NCBI GenBank assembly: GCA_014529385.2
Contig: CM043943.1
Coordinates: 152,219,592-152,283,591 of the forward strand
Direction: 5' to 3'
Length of the DNA stretch: 64,000 nt
DNA from: Adiantum capillus-veneris
Taxonomy: Eukaryota > Streptophyta > Polypodiopsida > Polypodiales > Pteridaceae
Within the stretch, counting starts at the first letter, position 1; each line of letters begins with the position of its first letter. The translations under genes and the position numbers were made by a program. Below the pieces are notes generated by a model. The model saw only the letters and a program-made list of their open reading frames with translations. It did not search any database and was not told the DNA's origin. Below, in pieces: positions 43,932 through 55,480 of the stretch.

Positions 43932-43935
<4 letters not shown>
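43490..43935 (-). pseudogene. Copia element 2 gag end and protease remnant
   Basis: From 43920 down: WYCGHKGHIRRRCLRRM is a canonical CX2CX4HX4C knuckle. Further down, VQFADGSSYDIKGVGDVCMSLPSGALLTLRDVRYVPRLSQSLI (43620-43495) is the protease-to-integrase block of copia polyproteins. The protease D-S-G motif itself is not readable, probably lost in the stops between 43650 and 43735. The 5' side ends abruptly at the CT microsatellite. Confidence 0.82.

Positions 43936-43997
<62 letters not shown>
43936..43997. repeat. (CT)n microsatellite, 31 units, at the truncation point of copia element 2
   Basis: Uninterrupted CT run followed by CCACCCACGTGCC, similar to the sequence after the CT runs at 32690 and 32765. 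Confidence 0.97.
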
Positions 43998-43999
<2 letters not shown>

Positions 44000-44736
44000 C
44001 CCACGTGCCGTGCGTACTTTTCCCTCAACTGCGAGAACAAAAAATAATCTCCCTCTCTACACGTGTTCCCACACACCTGGCATCGATCTTTTTCCTTGCC
44101 CTCGATGGGTGTGCTCCGAAGTCCTCGCCTTTTCATTTCAAAACTTGAGGACATCTCCGAAGATTCTCTTTAATACAAATGAATGCAAAATTGGCAAGGC
44201 CTATTTTCTTGGGTCTATTCTACAATCTATTAATTAATTAACCACCCACATTCTTGCCCCCCCCTCACTTGCAAAAGGAAAAGTCTCTCTTTCCCCCGTT
44301 CCCAAGCAATGCATGTGCCTTTGCGCACAACTACCCTTCTCCTCGACCCTCTCTCTCTGCTCGCAGCTTTGTTGACCTCCTCAATAGTGCACAATGCCAT
44401 CGGCATTTCCTCGTGTGCACGCCTTTTTTCGCTTCATCCCCAACTACATTCGCTTTGCTACATTAATGCCCAATGGGGACACAAGGCTTCCCTTTGCTTT
44501 GTGGAATATTCCATTTGGCAGGCATGATCATCTGCATGCTTGTCGCCCCATCCCCCTTTGGTCCAAAGCTGAAATGCATCATTCACTCCACCACGAGGCA
44601 GACGATGTTGAGGCATAAAGCTGCCCTGCAGACCAGAGAGGATGAATGCCCCCCTTTCTCGCAGCACCAAAACATAGATAGCGTGCCTCCTTCATCCTTG
44701 TCTTCGTATTTTGCACACGGGGCCTCCCTGTAGACA

Positions 44737-44740
<4 letters not shown>
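44000..44740. other. No gene seen
   Basis: C/T-rich DNA with overlapping short frames on both strands. One plus-strand reading near 44410-44610 (RVHAFFRFIPNYIRFATLM) faintly recalls a gypsy RT-RNase H junction, but not well enough to call. Confidence 0.4.

Positions 44741-44807
<67 letters not shown>
44741..44807. repeat. (GA)n microsatellite
   Basis: Uninterrupted run of about 33 GA units. Confidence 0.97.
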
Positions 44808-44809
<2 letters not shown>

Positions 44810-44956
44810 CTTGTGTCTCACTCTACTGCTCCTCTACTAGCCTCCAGTGCTCCTCTACTAGCCTCCACTGCTCTTGTGTGCGTTGTTGTGCCCCGTGAGC
44901 GCTACGCCACCCCTCTCTTTCTTGCTCCCCTTGTGACAATCTGTGTATCCAAAAAA

Positions 44957-44957
<1 letters not shown>

Positions 44958-44990
<33 letters not shown>
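44958..44990. repeat. Poly-C run (33)
   Basis: The longest mononucleotide run in the window. Confidence 0.95.
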
Positions 44991-44999
44991 TTCGGGCCT

Positions 45000-45700
45000 C
45001 GCTGTGCACTAGATTTGCACACTATCACAATATAAAGAGAGCGAGTAACAAAGGCAACACTACACATGTCCGCAACCGACTGTCTATCTCTCCCATCCCT
45101 TGGAATTGAATCGCACACAAGAAAATCTCCCTCGATCCTCATGCTTGCATTGATGCATGGTGCTTCTTCTAGTGTCTCTCCCCCCTCCACATGCCATACT
45201 GCACGTTTTTCTCTCCAAAACTCACACCGACATCTCCTTAGATTCTTCTTAAAACAAATAAGAAAAAGATTGTACCTACATACTAAGTGCTCTAGTGCAC
45301 AATGATCAATAGTCAATTAAAAGGTTTTGGCATTGCCTTAATACTTTTTGTGAGATATCCACAGTGTATATATCAAAATTTACAAACGCGATAAAAATAT
45401 AAACTTTCATAGGTAAAAACAATGTACATTGCTCAGTGTATAAGGTAATTTGTTATAACTAAGAAACCATCTCTACTCCAATCCCTTATGTTGTTAATTG
45501 ATTTCCATGAGAGAATCTAGAAATTATTACGATTAAGATATGGAAACACATAATTCAGATGCTAATAAACCATGCTAAAGAAGCCCACAGTGTGCTTCGA
45601 GGGGTCAAGCTGGAAGCCCTTTATGAGAGTTATGCACATATACTAAGAGAAATAAGAGAAATAGTGGCATCTAATTATATGTAATCTCTGGTGGGACAGA
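45000..45700. other. No gene seen
   Basis: No motif, repeat or long frame with real content. Confidence 0.45.
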
Positions 45701-45712
45701 GGAAAAGGGGGA

Positions 45713-45970
45713 GGGGGGGGGGGTGTTTGGGTTTCGAGTTCACCCCCAAAATGTAAGCATAGCACATGAGTTCAAAATAAAGAGTTTTGAATTCAAAATA
45801 ATTTTTAAAATAATAGAATTATGTCTATTGAAGGGGATTTTTATTGCATTGTTGGGACAAATTACATAAATATCTCCAAAAAAAAGGGCTTGTTTCATTA
45901 TCTTAGAGAATTTAAGTAGAGGAGTTTTATTAATACCCTTTGAATGCACATGATACCTCCCCCCCCCCCC
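45713..45970 (+). repeat. G-run-led AT-rich repeat, copy 1
   Basis: Opens with 11 G, then TGTTTGGGTTTCGAGTTCAC, CCCCAAAATGTAAGCATAGC, ACATGAGTTCAAAATAA, an AT-rich middle, and ends TTTGAATGCACATGATACC followed by 12 C. Related segments: 46127-46372 (plus), 50616-50770 (reversed), 53530-53745 and 55487-55560 (plus). Confidence 0.65.
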
Positions 45971-46126
45971 ATCTTCCGGGCCGAGAGCAAGTAATATTGA
46001 CAACAAGGAGTTGACCAAGAGAATAACTAATGTGCACAAACTAGATCTTATATGAAGCTAAGTGATTAAGTGATGCTAATATACACAATACTCAATCAAA
46101 TACTCACATGTGTCAAGTCGGTTGTT

Positions 46127-46390
46127 GGGGGGGGGGGGGGGGGGGGGGGGGGGTGTCTCTACAATAAACAAAGCCTATCACGCAAGTTCAACTATAGGGA
46201 TTATTTTATTCTATATTTTCTCACATTTTCACATACAAATTGGTATTGAAAAAAGTCTTTTAAAAAAATTACAGACTGAATAAAAAAAAGGGTCCCTTTT
46301 ATTGGTGAAAGTTTCACATCTAAGAGGTTTATAAATAGTCTTTGAATGACCGCGATATATAGGTTTTACCTATAGTGAACCCCCGAGTGT
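46127..46390 (+). repeat. G-run-led AT-rich repeat, copy 2
   Basis: Opens with 27 G followed by TGTCTC, then CACGCAAGTTCAACTATAGGG, an AT-rich middle with AAAAAAGGGTCCCTTTTATT, and ends CTTTGAATGACCGCGATATA, matching the end of copy 1 (CTTTGAATGCACATGATA). Diverged from copy 1 but in the same order. Confidence 0.5.
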
Positions 46391-46399
46391 CAACTATGG

Positions 46400-47540
46400 T
46401 TTTGTATACATAACCATAGCAACCTTTATTAATCAAGAATACAATAGTAATTGGACCTTAATCAACTAAGAGGGTAGTAGTGGTTGAAGATTTTGCTTCA
46501 AGAACATGCCCACACTAGCTAATTGGACACTAAATAGAAGCTAAGAGTGCTAGTGAAGAGTTAACTAGGATCTAATTTTGACTTAGAGAATGTTAATGAC
46601 CATAAGGCTCTGATAACGAGTTCTTAGGGTTAGGGTGGATTAGTGAGAGTAAAATTTGTGTGTGTGTGTGTGTGTGTGTGTAATCAAAGGGAGAGTGTTG
46701 GGTATGGAGATTTGGAGGATTGAACAAAGAACCATTCATGGTTAACATAATCATACAACATTTAAGCAACCACGTAAATGAAATTATCAAACATGGTTAT
46801 TGAATTAGATTAAATCCATACAACGAATCTCACTCTAGCTATAGCCTTGAGCTAGTCTTGAGAGTAGGTGAGATGTGGCAAGATAGTATCTCCACATGAT
46901 TCCAAAGTTCGTGCATGCATCCCTATAAAGAGGGGTCAACTCTACAAAAGGGGGAATGAATTTGCAAAGTCGAGTGCACTCATCTCATGTACACTAGGTT
47001 TTATATCATATCTTGCCATCTACTTTCATGTAATGTAATGTGCATTTCTTAAAATGTAATTTATAGGCTAAAGTCCATCTTCGTCAAACCTATCATTGGG
47101 CTTTTGACTATGTAGAAACGCTCATATGTTAAGATGGCTCATATCATGCTCATGATGTGCCTCTCATGTTTCATACTCATAAGGTGCTTCTCATGGCTCA
47201 TACTCATAAGAGCCTAAAAATGACCCATAGACCATAGGTGAATAATAGGTACCAAAGTGACTATTCTAACTGTACTCTCCCCTTCTCTTCATAGAGTCGC
47301 CTCTTAGATTGGTTTGCTAGTGTGGAATCCATGACCATTCCATTTTAAAATACCCTTTACTCCTAATATAATTCTTAATGGAGCAATCTTAACAACCTAT
47401 GGAATTGTAAAAATAAGTGTAATGTTTAGACTTTGTACAAATGCATTATGATTAGATCACGTCCAAATAGAATTATGACATACAAGAGTATTGTCGGTCG
47501 CCCTCGGTGGCCTCTTTCTCTCTCCTTCGCTCCTCCTCTG

Positions 47541-47580
<40 letters not shown>

Positions 47581-47703
47581 CTCTTCCACTTTTGGTTTAT
47601 AGCCTTCATCTCGCAGAACGTGACACGTGTAAAGGGTCACAACCTCCGCCATATTATGTTAGTAGACATCCATGATTCAAGATATTTTTCTTGGTTGCAC
47701 AAG

Positions 47704-47744
<41 letters not shown>

Positions 47745-50040
47745 GCCAGAATTTACTTTTGAAAAATTTTTGAGCCTTGAAAAATGTAATGCCATTCTTT
47801 GAATCCTCTTTATTCAAGTGGTTTAAGCCTCCTTGTTGTGGTAGGTCACTGCACAAAAGCTATGTGAATGTGTCCTTATTAAAAGATTGAAATTATTGAC
47901 TACCTCTAGTCTTTGATAAGTGGGAACCTTCTCTTGGTAGGAGATTTCTCCTTATAGGTTGTGGGAACCTCCCTTAACGCACTAGTTTGGTACCAAATAG
48001 AACACTTTAGTGTCCTTTTTTCATGAATTTAAATAAAAGTGTATATGAAGTCTAGAAAAGATCTTAAGAAATGCTTTTTAAAACTTATAAAATGTTAGCC
48101 AAAGTACTCATAAAAATTGTAATCCCCCACTTTTGTACTCAATCTCAATAGTAACTACACCCTTTTAAAGCACCTATGCAAAATAACAGATTATGTCTAC
48201 CCTACTCTCAGAAAAACAAAGGAGCACATTGCATGCAATAATCCGTGGTAACTAGTTATATATGTGCTTGACATTTTTTCAACTCTCATGTGAGAAAAAA
48301 CTCTTTGTGACTAGAATTAAAAATAGAAACTCACGTGGATAAAAAATGCAACATTTATGAATCCAATTAACACCACATAAAACATTTAGTTTATCTAAAT
48401 TTACATTGTCTTATGCAATATATATACTAGATCTACGACTTCATTACTTAAGGTGATAATATTTGATGGTTATGCACGCCACATTTGGTGATTTATGTCA
48501 TATTCCAAAAATTGCACATGTTGATTTTTTTTTTTAAATCTATCAAAGATTAGCCTTAAAATGAAGCCCACTTTTGGTTTTGCACATTCATTTCAATTAC
48601 TTGTATACACATATCTCATATGGACACAATCGGGGAGTCTATATACACACTTTCATTGGTTTTTCATAAAAATGGTTGTTTTCAAGATATTATGCACTAT
48701 AAATTTTCTTGAGTGAGCTTAAATTACAAGATTTTTGTGAGTTTGAAACTTTGAAAAATGCTTAGTTAATGGGTGTTGGCCTATAGATACATTAAAGACC
48801 TTAAGTTTTGCCCCGATAAACTCATCATGATAATGAAAGAGGCTTTGAAAGACCACCATTTTTAAGATTTGGGCTTTTGATTGTAACAAAAAATTGATGT
48901 AGGAACTAAGTTATGAAGCTCCATTTCTTGTTATAATAAGTTTTTTCCTATATATAAAATTTAAAATCTACAAAATATATCATTTTGAAGAGAACTTATA
49001 TTCAATTTATTAAAAAAATTAAAGTTACCCTCAAGTTTTAGAAATTTTCTATCTTAAAACTTATCACCATAAGTTAATATGGTACTCGTTTTGGAAAAAT
49101 TAAAAACCTGGCAATGTTCTTAACCTCATAAATAACCTAAGACATGAACATGGCCTATAAATCTTGTTTCTAACTACGCCAAATAATTATGACAAGTTGC
49201 TGAAAAAATAGGGCATTTTAGTGTCTCAATATACTTGAGTGTTCAATTACACAACTAGTGTTAGAGGGAGAGGAGACCTGGTATCCTTAGGTGATAGAGC
49301 TTGTTTGCAGCAACAAAAAGCTAAAAATGTTTGAAGAGTTGGGGCACAAAGAGCCTTTGTGAGACTCTACTAGCAGACCCACCATCCAGTCTTCAGTTGG
49401 ATTTAAGAATAAAAATTTGGAATCCACACATATTACACCTTCTCAAAATAGAGTTGAGCCCATGATCTTTGCTATATTTAGGATCATATTTTCCTAGCCA
49501 AAACTTGAAGGAATCAGTTGAGTGAGTTATGGTACTCCTAATTCAGTATTGAAGGGGTTGATCAAGACACCATGACGAGTATTATCCACACATGCAAAAT
49601 TCAAATGGATTGGATTTTTATACCGAGAGTAATTGGTAGTGGACATCTAGGAAAAATTGAACTAAAAACACACAACATAAAAGTGCCCAACTATCAATAT
49701 TTCAGTCTCCCAAATTGCTTGAGCATTAGGGATGCTTCAAGGAAGTCCGATTGAAGAGAGAGGAATGGATTAAAGTTGGAATTTTGTTACGCAAGTGAGT
49801 GAAATGATCACACACACAAAGAAAGATAGCTATCTCCCCTAATCAAGAATATTAGTGGCTCAAAGTGTTTCTATTTACTGAACAAAACTTATGGAGCAAA
49901 GTTATTTCCGGAGAAGCATGAAAAATCATTTATTTATTACACGCTCCATTTTAACTGTCTTTTCATCTTTGTACTTTGGATGAAAAGAGCTCGGTACGTT
50001 AGCTTTATACGATCTTTGATGATTAAACCTGTCATCTATA
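46400..50040. other. AT-rich intergenic DNA, no gene
   Basis: No frame above about 80 codons with meaningful content. It contains microsatellites at 46659-46681 (GT), 47539-47578 (CT) and 47707-47745 (GA). It probably consists of old unrecognisable repeats. Confidence 0.55.
47539..47578. repeat. (CT)n microsatellite
   Basis: CT run, with a GA run 130 bp further (47707-47745). The two could pair as an inverted stem. Confidence 0.93.
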
Positions 50041-50200
50041 CTTATAGATAAAGGGAGAGGGAATTCCGGCTCTCCCCTTGCCTCGCGTCAAAAGCTGCTT
50101 CAACCGCTGGGTGTGGCCCCTTGCTCTGAGAGCATAGTGACGCACGCGTGCGCGCACACACACAGAGGCAACGAAACCGCCAGTTATACTAGTTTTGATA
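50041..50200 (+). repeat. Dispersed short repeat, copy 2
   Basis: Partner of 33866-34025. The internal microsatellite stands at the same place but is CG/CA here (ACGCACGCGTGCGCGCACAC) instead of GA. Confidence 0.7.
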
Positions 50201-50209
50201 ATATTTCAT

Positions 50210-51900
50210 CTTTGTACTTTGAAAAGAGATAGATGCCTTTCCAAGTAAAATATTGTTGAGTGAAGCATGCAAAAATTACTTACGTAATTGCCTCCTCCAT
50301 TTTGACAACCCTTTTATCTTTTTACTTAAGTTATAATAAGTTATAAGAGTTAGTTATCATTTTAGTTAAAGTTATAATAACTTAAGTTGTCTTAGCCACA
50401 ATGCACAAAAAAAACCACCATCAGCAATCTCAAGAATTGGTTTACTTTGTTAAAGCGTGTTTCTTCTGTGCGGCTATGAAAAAATTTCTTGGTTAATTGG
50501 CCACATGGTATTATCACCATGCACCCATGGATTGGACTTTGAAAATCTTCCAAGGATGTGAGTGTGTCAAATTACAAAATCTTAGACCATTGGCCGCCTA
50601 TCAAAAATTGCATAAGGATTTATTGAAAAATTCTTAAGAAACAAGAGCTTGTTCTACTACTTGTAAGTAAAGTGCTCAACTCTAAAATCACAATTTTGTC
50701 AAATTCAATTAAAAAACCCTTTATTTTGAACTCACGTACTATACTTACATTATTGGTGTGGTGACACCCCCCCACCGGCCCCCCCCTTTTCTGAGCATAG
50801 AGAATGACAGCATGTGGCAAAACACCACCATGTTGATAATCATCAGAATATGTGGAAAGATTCACGTGTTGTTCGATGGATTACGACATGGTTTATGCCA
50901 CACAGGTACCAACTAAACAAGAGAAGGTACACACATGACACAGGAGATAATTCCCAGGTAGAGTTTTCAAACTAATATTCATATGATAGAACAAAGACCA
51001 CACATGAGGCTCTTGGATAATGATCCACAAAATATGGTTTGAATGTCATGGCCAACTAGTTTCAAGATCAGCTTTGAGTCCTTGATTGTCGAAATATTGC
51101 CAATGAGGGTTCGACTCAAGTTTAGCCCGATGGTGAATGAACCTCTAAAAAATTGAGACTTTGCATCTTGGCCAAGGAGCATTGACAATCATAATTTCGA
51201 GCTTGAGATAAATTTTTTTTTTTTTTCAAAACTCACAATGGTGAGTGAATTATATTGACTACGACAACAATTTACATTTGTGTTATGCTCATGGGGAGCC
51301 ATGACAACTCTTAGATGTGATTGATACTTAGGCTAATAGGGGAGCCACCCCATGGACAACGTCGGGTTCTTATATATGAGAGTCAGTTAAATCGGTGTTA
51401 ATTAATATGTTCTATTCAACAAAGTTCTTGTGTTTTCCAAAGGCAAGGATCGCCCCCCTGCTTTCTTGAATTATCTATGTGAAACTGGATATTTCCATGG
51501 TTTTGTCGAGCAGACAATCGTTCCTAGCTTTGTAGACTTGTTTGAAGTGGCAAAATCTAACAATTTGTGTTGCAATAAGTAGCTCCTGACCGGCTTTTCA
51601 TCACCTTCCCTCACAAGAACTAATCGTTCTTCTAGAAGCCTATTTTCCATGTCCCTTGCACCCATTTGCATATCTTACCCGCAAGGCCGCTGATCGCAAG
51701 GCACTCCTTGAAAAGGTGAGAGAGGTCTTCGCTAAGCCATTATGCATTGAGAGCTACAAGATCTCCATTTGAGTTTTTCCTTTTAAAGCTACCAATACAG
51801 TTGAGCCAACATGTCCGAGGCAATGTTGTAAATAAAATTTGAGAAATCTTTGACTTTAAGGGATTCAATGCATATTCATCAATCTCAAAATTTACACTTT
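50210..51900. other. AT-rich intergenic DNA, no gene
   Basis: Only short frames. A reversed copy of the G-run-led repeat lies at about 50616-50790 (right edge CACCCCCCCACCGGCCCCCC). Confidence 0.5.
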
Positions 51901-51931
51901 AAAGCTGGAGCTTTACTCGCATGTGAATGGG

Positions 51932-52858
51932 TTACAGCTCAAATAAGATAGCGCAGGGGTTAGTGTAGAACGCAAGGAATTTGTTGGAGGAGATGCACAC
52001 GGGATCGCCATCATCATCAACGTCATCACCATCGGCATTGCATGGAGCAGAGAGAAAATGCGAGCTGCAAGGCGAGGAGAAAGGGGACATCCAGCAGCGA
52101 CGTTCAGGATCAAAGGCCTCGAGAGCACGGGGTCCGTTATTGGCCATTTTCACATAGAACTTGCCGCGCATGAAACAGCCCTTACATGCGCCGCTGAGTG
52201 AGGTCATGCTGGGCAGGCTGTGCCAGCGGTCGGAACGGACGTCGTAGAGCTCGGCAGAGGCGAGAGCGCAGCCGTGGGCGTCATAGCCGCCCGCAACCAG
52301 CAGCTGCGGCCGGCCGTCGCCAGCTCGTGTGAACGCACCGAGCGCAAATGTGTACCTGGCCTGCTGCATTGGCTGGGCCTGGAGCCATTGGCTGGAGACG
52401 ACGTCGTAGACGTCGAGGCGGCGGAAGACGAGCCACGTTTCAGGGTGACGGGAGATCAATGGTGAGCGGCCACCTAGAATGAAGAGGAGGCGCCCATGAG
52501 GGGTAGCGGCGGCCGCAAATTGGAGGCGGGGAGGGCCGGGGAGCAGGGCCACAGGCCTCATCGTTGGATGAGCAAAATTACCACAATTAACCTTAGAAAA
52601 TTCAGCCTTGGGGATCTCGCCGCGGGTGATCTGGAGCCCTACAGAGCGGCCCTCTTCGTATTTGCTGCTGACCATGAACAGGCAGGGCTTGGTGAGGCTC
52701 ATGGATTTGCGAAGCTTGTAAAGGCTTTCCGGATTGGCCAGGCTGTGCCACCTCTTGCACACCACCCTCACTCTCGCCACGCTCCTCAGAGGAAGCTTTG
52801 CGAAGCACACCTGCAGAATCTCATCTGGAATGTCCTCCAAGCTCTTTGAAGATTTCAT
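51932..52858 (-). CDS. F-box/Kelch-repeat protein
   Basis: The only intact ordinary gene seen: a single exon of 308 codons. Translation most likely starts at the ATG at 52856-52858 (MKSSKSLEDIPDEIL). The open frame reaches two codons further up but only to a GTG. The F-box is at about residues 7-45 (LEDIPDEILQVCFAKLPLRSVARVRVVCKRWHSL), the Skp1-binding motif of SCF ubiquitin ligases. Kelch repeats follow: RLLFILGGRSP...LDVYDVVSSQWLQAQPM (about 125-170), PQLLVAGGYDAHGCALASAELYDVRSDRWHSLPSM (about 185-220) and KGCFMRGKFYV...ALEAFDPERRCW (about 225-260), with the G-G, Y and W landmarks. It would present a substrate to an SCF complex in the cytoplasm or nucleus; the substrate is unknown. It ends with TAA at 51932-51934. 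The coding part is much more GC-rich than its surroundings, which fits an expressed gene. Confidence 0.9.
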   Translation of the reverse strand: MKSSKSLEDIPDEILQVCFAKLPLRSVARVRVVCKRWHSLANPESLYKLRKSMSLTKPCLFMVSSKYEEGRSVGLQITRGEIPKAEFSKVNCGNFAHPTMRPVALLPGPPRLQFAAAATPHGRLLFILGGRSPLISRHPETWLVFRRLDVYDVVSSQWLQAQPMQQARYTFALGAFTRAGDGRPQLLVAGGYDAHGCALASAELYDVRSDRWHSLPSMTSLSGACKGCFMRGKFYVKMANNGPRALEAFDPERRCWMSPFSSPCSSHFLSAPCNADGDDVDDDGDPVCISSNKFLAFYTNPCAILFEL

Positions 52859-53000
52859 ATTCACTCTACCTTATAAATCAAACCTTAGCTTATAGCTCAC
52901 AGAAAATGCTAAAATCAAACCTTAGCTTAGCTTAGCTTTGCTTGATCTTATGTCTCTGCCTCTGCAGCAAAGCAAAATATACATACTGCAAAACCTTCCA
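52859..53000 (-). promoter_or_regulatory. Leader and possible core promoter of the F-box/Kelch gene
   Basis: The leader carries the word GCTAAG/CTAAGGTTTGAT twice (52866-52890 and 52910-52935) and GCTAAGCTAAGCTAAG. A TATA-like TGTATATTTTGC lies at about 52972-52984 on the minus strand, about 120 bp above the ATG. There is no direct evidence for the start site. Confidence 0.3.
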
Positions 53001-53950
53001 ACCATTGCCTTTCCGGACTTCCATAAATTAATCAAACAAGCGTATTCAACTATTCCTTAAAATAATAACTTATTTTTAATAAAATATACGGCATAGACAA
53101 TTCAGCTCTCAGTAGTTGGCACAGCAGTTACGACCTGGAAAGGTGCCCTTCTCTCCAGACAACAGACTTGCGATAAACGCAAAATAGTCGGGAACGCGCT
53201 TTCTACGTGACATCTTTTAATTGGCTTACCATTCTCCCACGATTGCTTCCACGTTTGGTCCTTCAGTGCTAGAGACCTCTCCACACGTACCTGTGCCTCA
53301 ATAGTAAACTTGGACCTTTTTCCTTTACAGTACTATGGCTCCTTGACCTCAAAACATTATTCCATTTGGTTTCACATGGGGCGGCTAGTAGCGAAATCAC
53401 CCCAGTGAGTGTTTACTAAAGGTTTGCCTCACCTTAGCTTAGAGCCCGCGCTTGAAAGTCAAGGTTGGCAAGAGGAGAAAAAATGGTGCAAAATTGAAAA
53501 CAACCTTGGAGGGGTGCACTATGTAATCATGTTAATATATAACGTTAGTTCAAAATGATGGGTTTTAAAATGCAAAAACTTTAGACAATTTAACAGAGAT
53601 ATATTAAAATAAAGGGTTTTAATATTCAATTTTGAAAAAAATTCTTAAAATAAAGGACCATTTATTCATTCAGACATATTAAAAGAGGTGTTCTTTTAAT
53701 ACCTCGTAAATGCACGTCATATAGGGGGTACTTTTACTAGCATTTCCAGTTTGTGCCTCTCTCACGGCAAAGTTTGATCTTTTAAGTTTAGAGGTGAGTA
53801 CATGCTAACTTCAAAAATTTATCTGACTAGAAAGTGGGTGGTGAATTTGTGACGTTAAGGTGTATTAGTCTAACTAGAAAGGCACCTCATAAATCAAGCA
53901 TCTAGTAATTCACAATTTCTTTTATAACAAGATGAAGTCTTATGTAGACA
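53000..53950. other. Intergenic, no gene
   Basis: Short frames only. A diverged member of the G-run-led repeat family (TTAATACCTCGTAAATGCAC, G-run at 53725) is the one recognisable item, at about 53530-53745. Confidence 0.45.
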
Positions 53951-53953
53951 TTT

Positions 53954-54333
53954 CAAAACAACTATCCAGAAGCACAAAATAAATATGTACCCCTTCTCCC
54001 CAGTCCTCAAGCATGCGTATGTTTTGACATTCCAGAAGATATTGGCCAACCAGGATGGATCCAACATTATCTTTTAGCCCTTCAAAAGACAAGTATATGG
54101 TGGCTATTGTGCTATTCCTATCCTCTTTCAATTGAAATCTCTTCAAAACAACTATCCAGAAGCACAAAATAAATATGTACCCCTTCTCCCCAGTTCTCAA
54201 GCATGCGTATGTTTTGACATTACAGAAGATATTGGCCAACCAGGATGGATCCAACATCATCTTTTAGCCCTTCAAAAGACAAGTATATGGTGGCTATTGT
54301 GCTCTTCCTATTCTCTTTCAATTGAAATCTCTC
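53954..54333 (+). repeat. Tandem duplication of a 190-bp unit
   Basis: CAAAACAACTATCCAGAAGC starts at 53954 and again at 54144. The units differ at only a handful of positions (for example CAGTCCTC/CAGTTCTC, CATTCCAG/CATTACAG). A recent local duplication. The plus strand is open for 94 codons across the second copy, but no domain is recognised. Confidence 0.93.
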
Positions 54334-54399
54334 GTAGATCTAGATTGTTTTCAATGGTAACAAGAAGGCATTTTCTTACAAGAAGATTAATGTGTCCAA

Positions 54400-55480
54400 T
54401 GCATGTGGTCACTTAAGTGAGCTGCTATTTTTTTGTGCAAAGTGTGCTAGAGAATCTCCTTTCTCATAGCATTGTCCTTTGAGATGCTCTACTTGCAAGA
54501 TATGTCTAAAACACAAAAGGTCAACAAGTTCTTGACTATTTCAACTAAATGTAATCGAGTGGCATATTCTCTTTGTTTTTATCGATCAAATGTCATGCAT
54601 GCATGCACAATGTACATGAGTATTTCTCCTCATGTTGCATGGACTTATCTACAAATTTCTTCCTTTTGCATAGTATGCATGATCTATATGTATATGTCAA
54701 ATGATCACTTGTGGAAATATGGCTTCCAAGCTCTTGGACTATGACTATATATGCAAGCGCTTGGACCCTTCTAATAAGCATATTCTTTCAGTTTAATGGA
54801 CACACTATTCACGTATTTTGAGGATATACTACGCGTTGATAATTAGCTCGAGATAAATAGCAGCTAGGAATCCTTTCCTACAAGGAAACAACATATACCT
54901 TTAATGCTACCAACAGGGATATTAGAGGTTTATCATGCCATATTTATGAACGTAGAATTTGGTAAGGGATGATCAATTCACACCCAAAAGAATGGTTTAA
55001 AAAAAGGATAATAAGCCCCATATTAAATACATCCACAAAATTGAAAATAGGCCTTCTAACAACTCTCACAAGGTTAATTTTCCACAAATCAAACCATCCT
55101 ATTTGCAGTACATATGCAAAATATGCGACTCAAGTTACACACAATTAATACATGCCTTCTACAAAAATAGGTTTGAAAGGGATACTAACTAGAGGATAAC
55201 AAGGTATTACTTGAGCAATTGTAGTGCTTCTAAGTATGCTTGTCAACCCTTACAAGTATTAGAAAGGGTAAAACTTGGTGGAAACCAATGCCCCAGTTAT
55301 CTAGGCTAGTAGGCCCCCAATTACATTGGATCACCTAGTGTGAGCAAGAAGGTGGTTCACATATACCACCCCACAAAATATGCCCCTTAGCTACCTAGAC
55401 TTTCCTATTCATACAGTCGATATGAAGTGATCATATCAAAAAGTACTTCATAGTGTTGGAATCGCATGTCTAATCACCGA
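54400..55480. other. Intergenic, no gene
   Basis: No motif seen. Short frames only. Confidence 0.5.

Larger units (their letters stand above)
40806..43935 (-). mobile_element. Copia element 2: 5'-truncated Ty1/copia retrotransposon
   Basis: A minus-strand copia element with end of gag, protease remnants, integrase, RT, RNase H and partial 3' LTR in the correct order. The 5' part (most of gag, primer site, 5' LTR) is missing: homology stops at the CT microsatellite at 43936. It belongs to a different copia lineage from copia element 1, judging by the different protease-integrase sequence, and supplies the RT/RNase H that copia element 1 lacks. Confidence 0.88.

Noticed and set aside
44394-44618. 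Gypsy RT-RNase H junction (VHAFFRFIPNYIRFATL)
   Set aside because: The resemblance is one short stretch only. Neighbouring residues do not continue the domain.
46623-46640. Telomere-like TTAGGGTTAGGG
   Set aside because: Only two units, no array, and no other telomeric signal.
52220-52849. Plus-strand frames opposite the F-box/Kelch gene
   Set aside because: GC-rich antisense shadows, while the minus-strand reading has full F-box and Kelch signatures.
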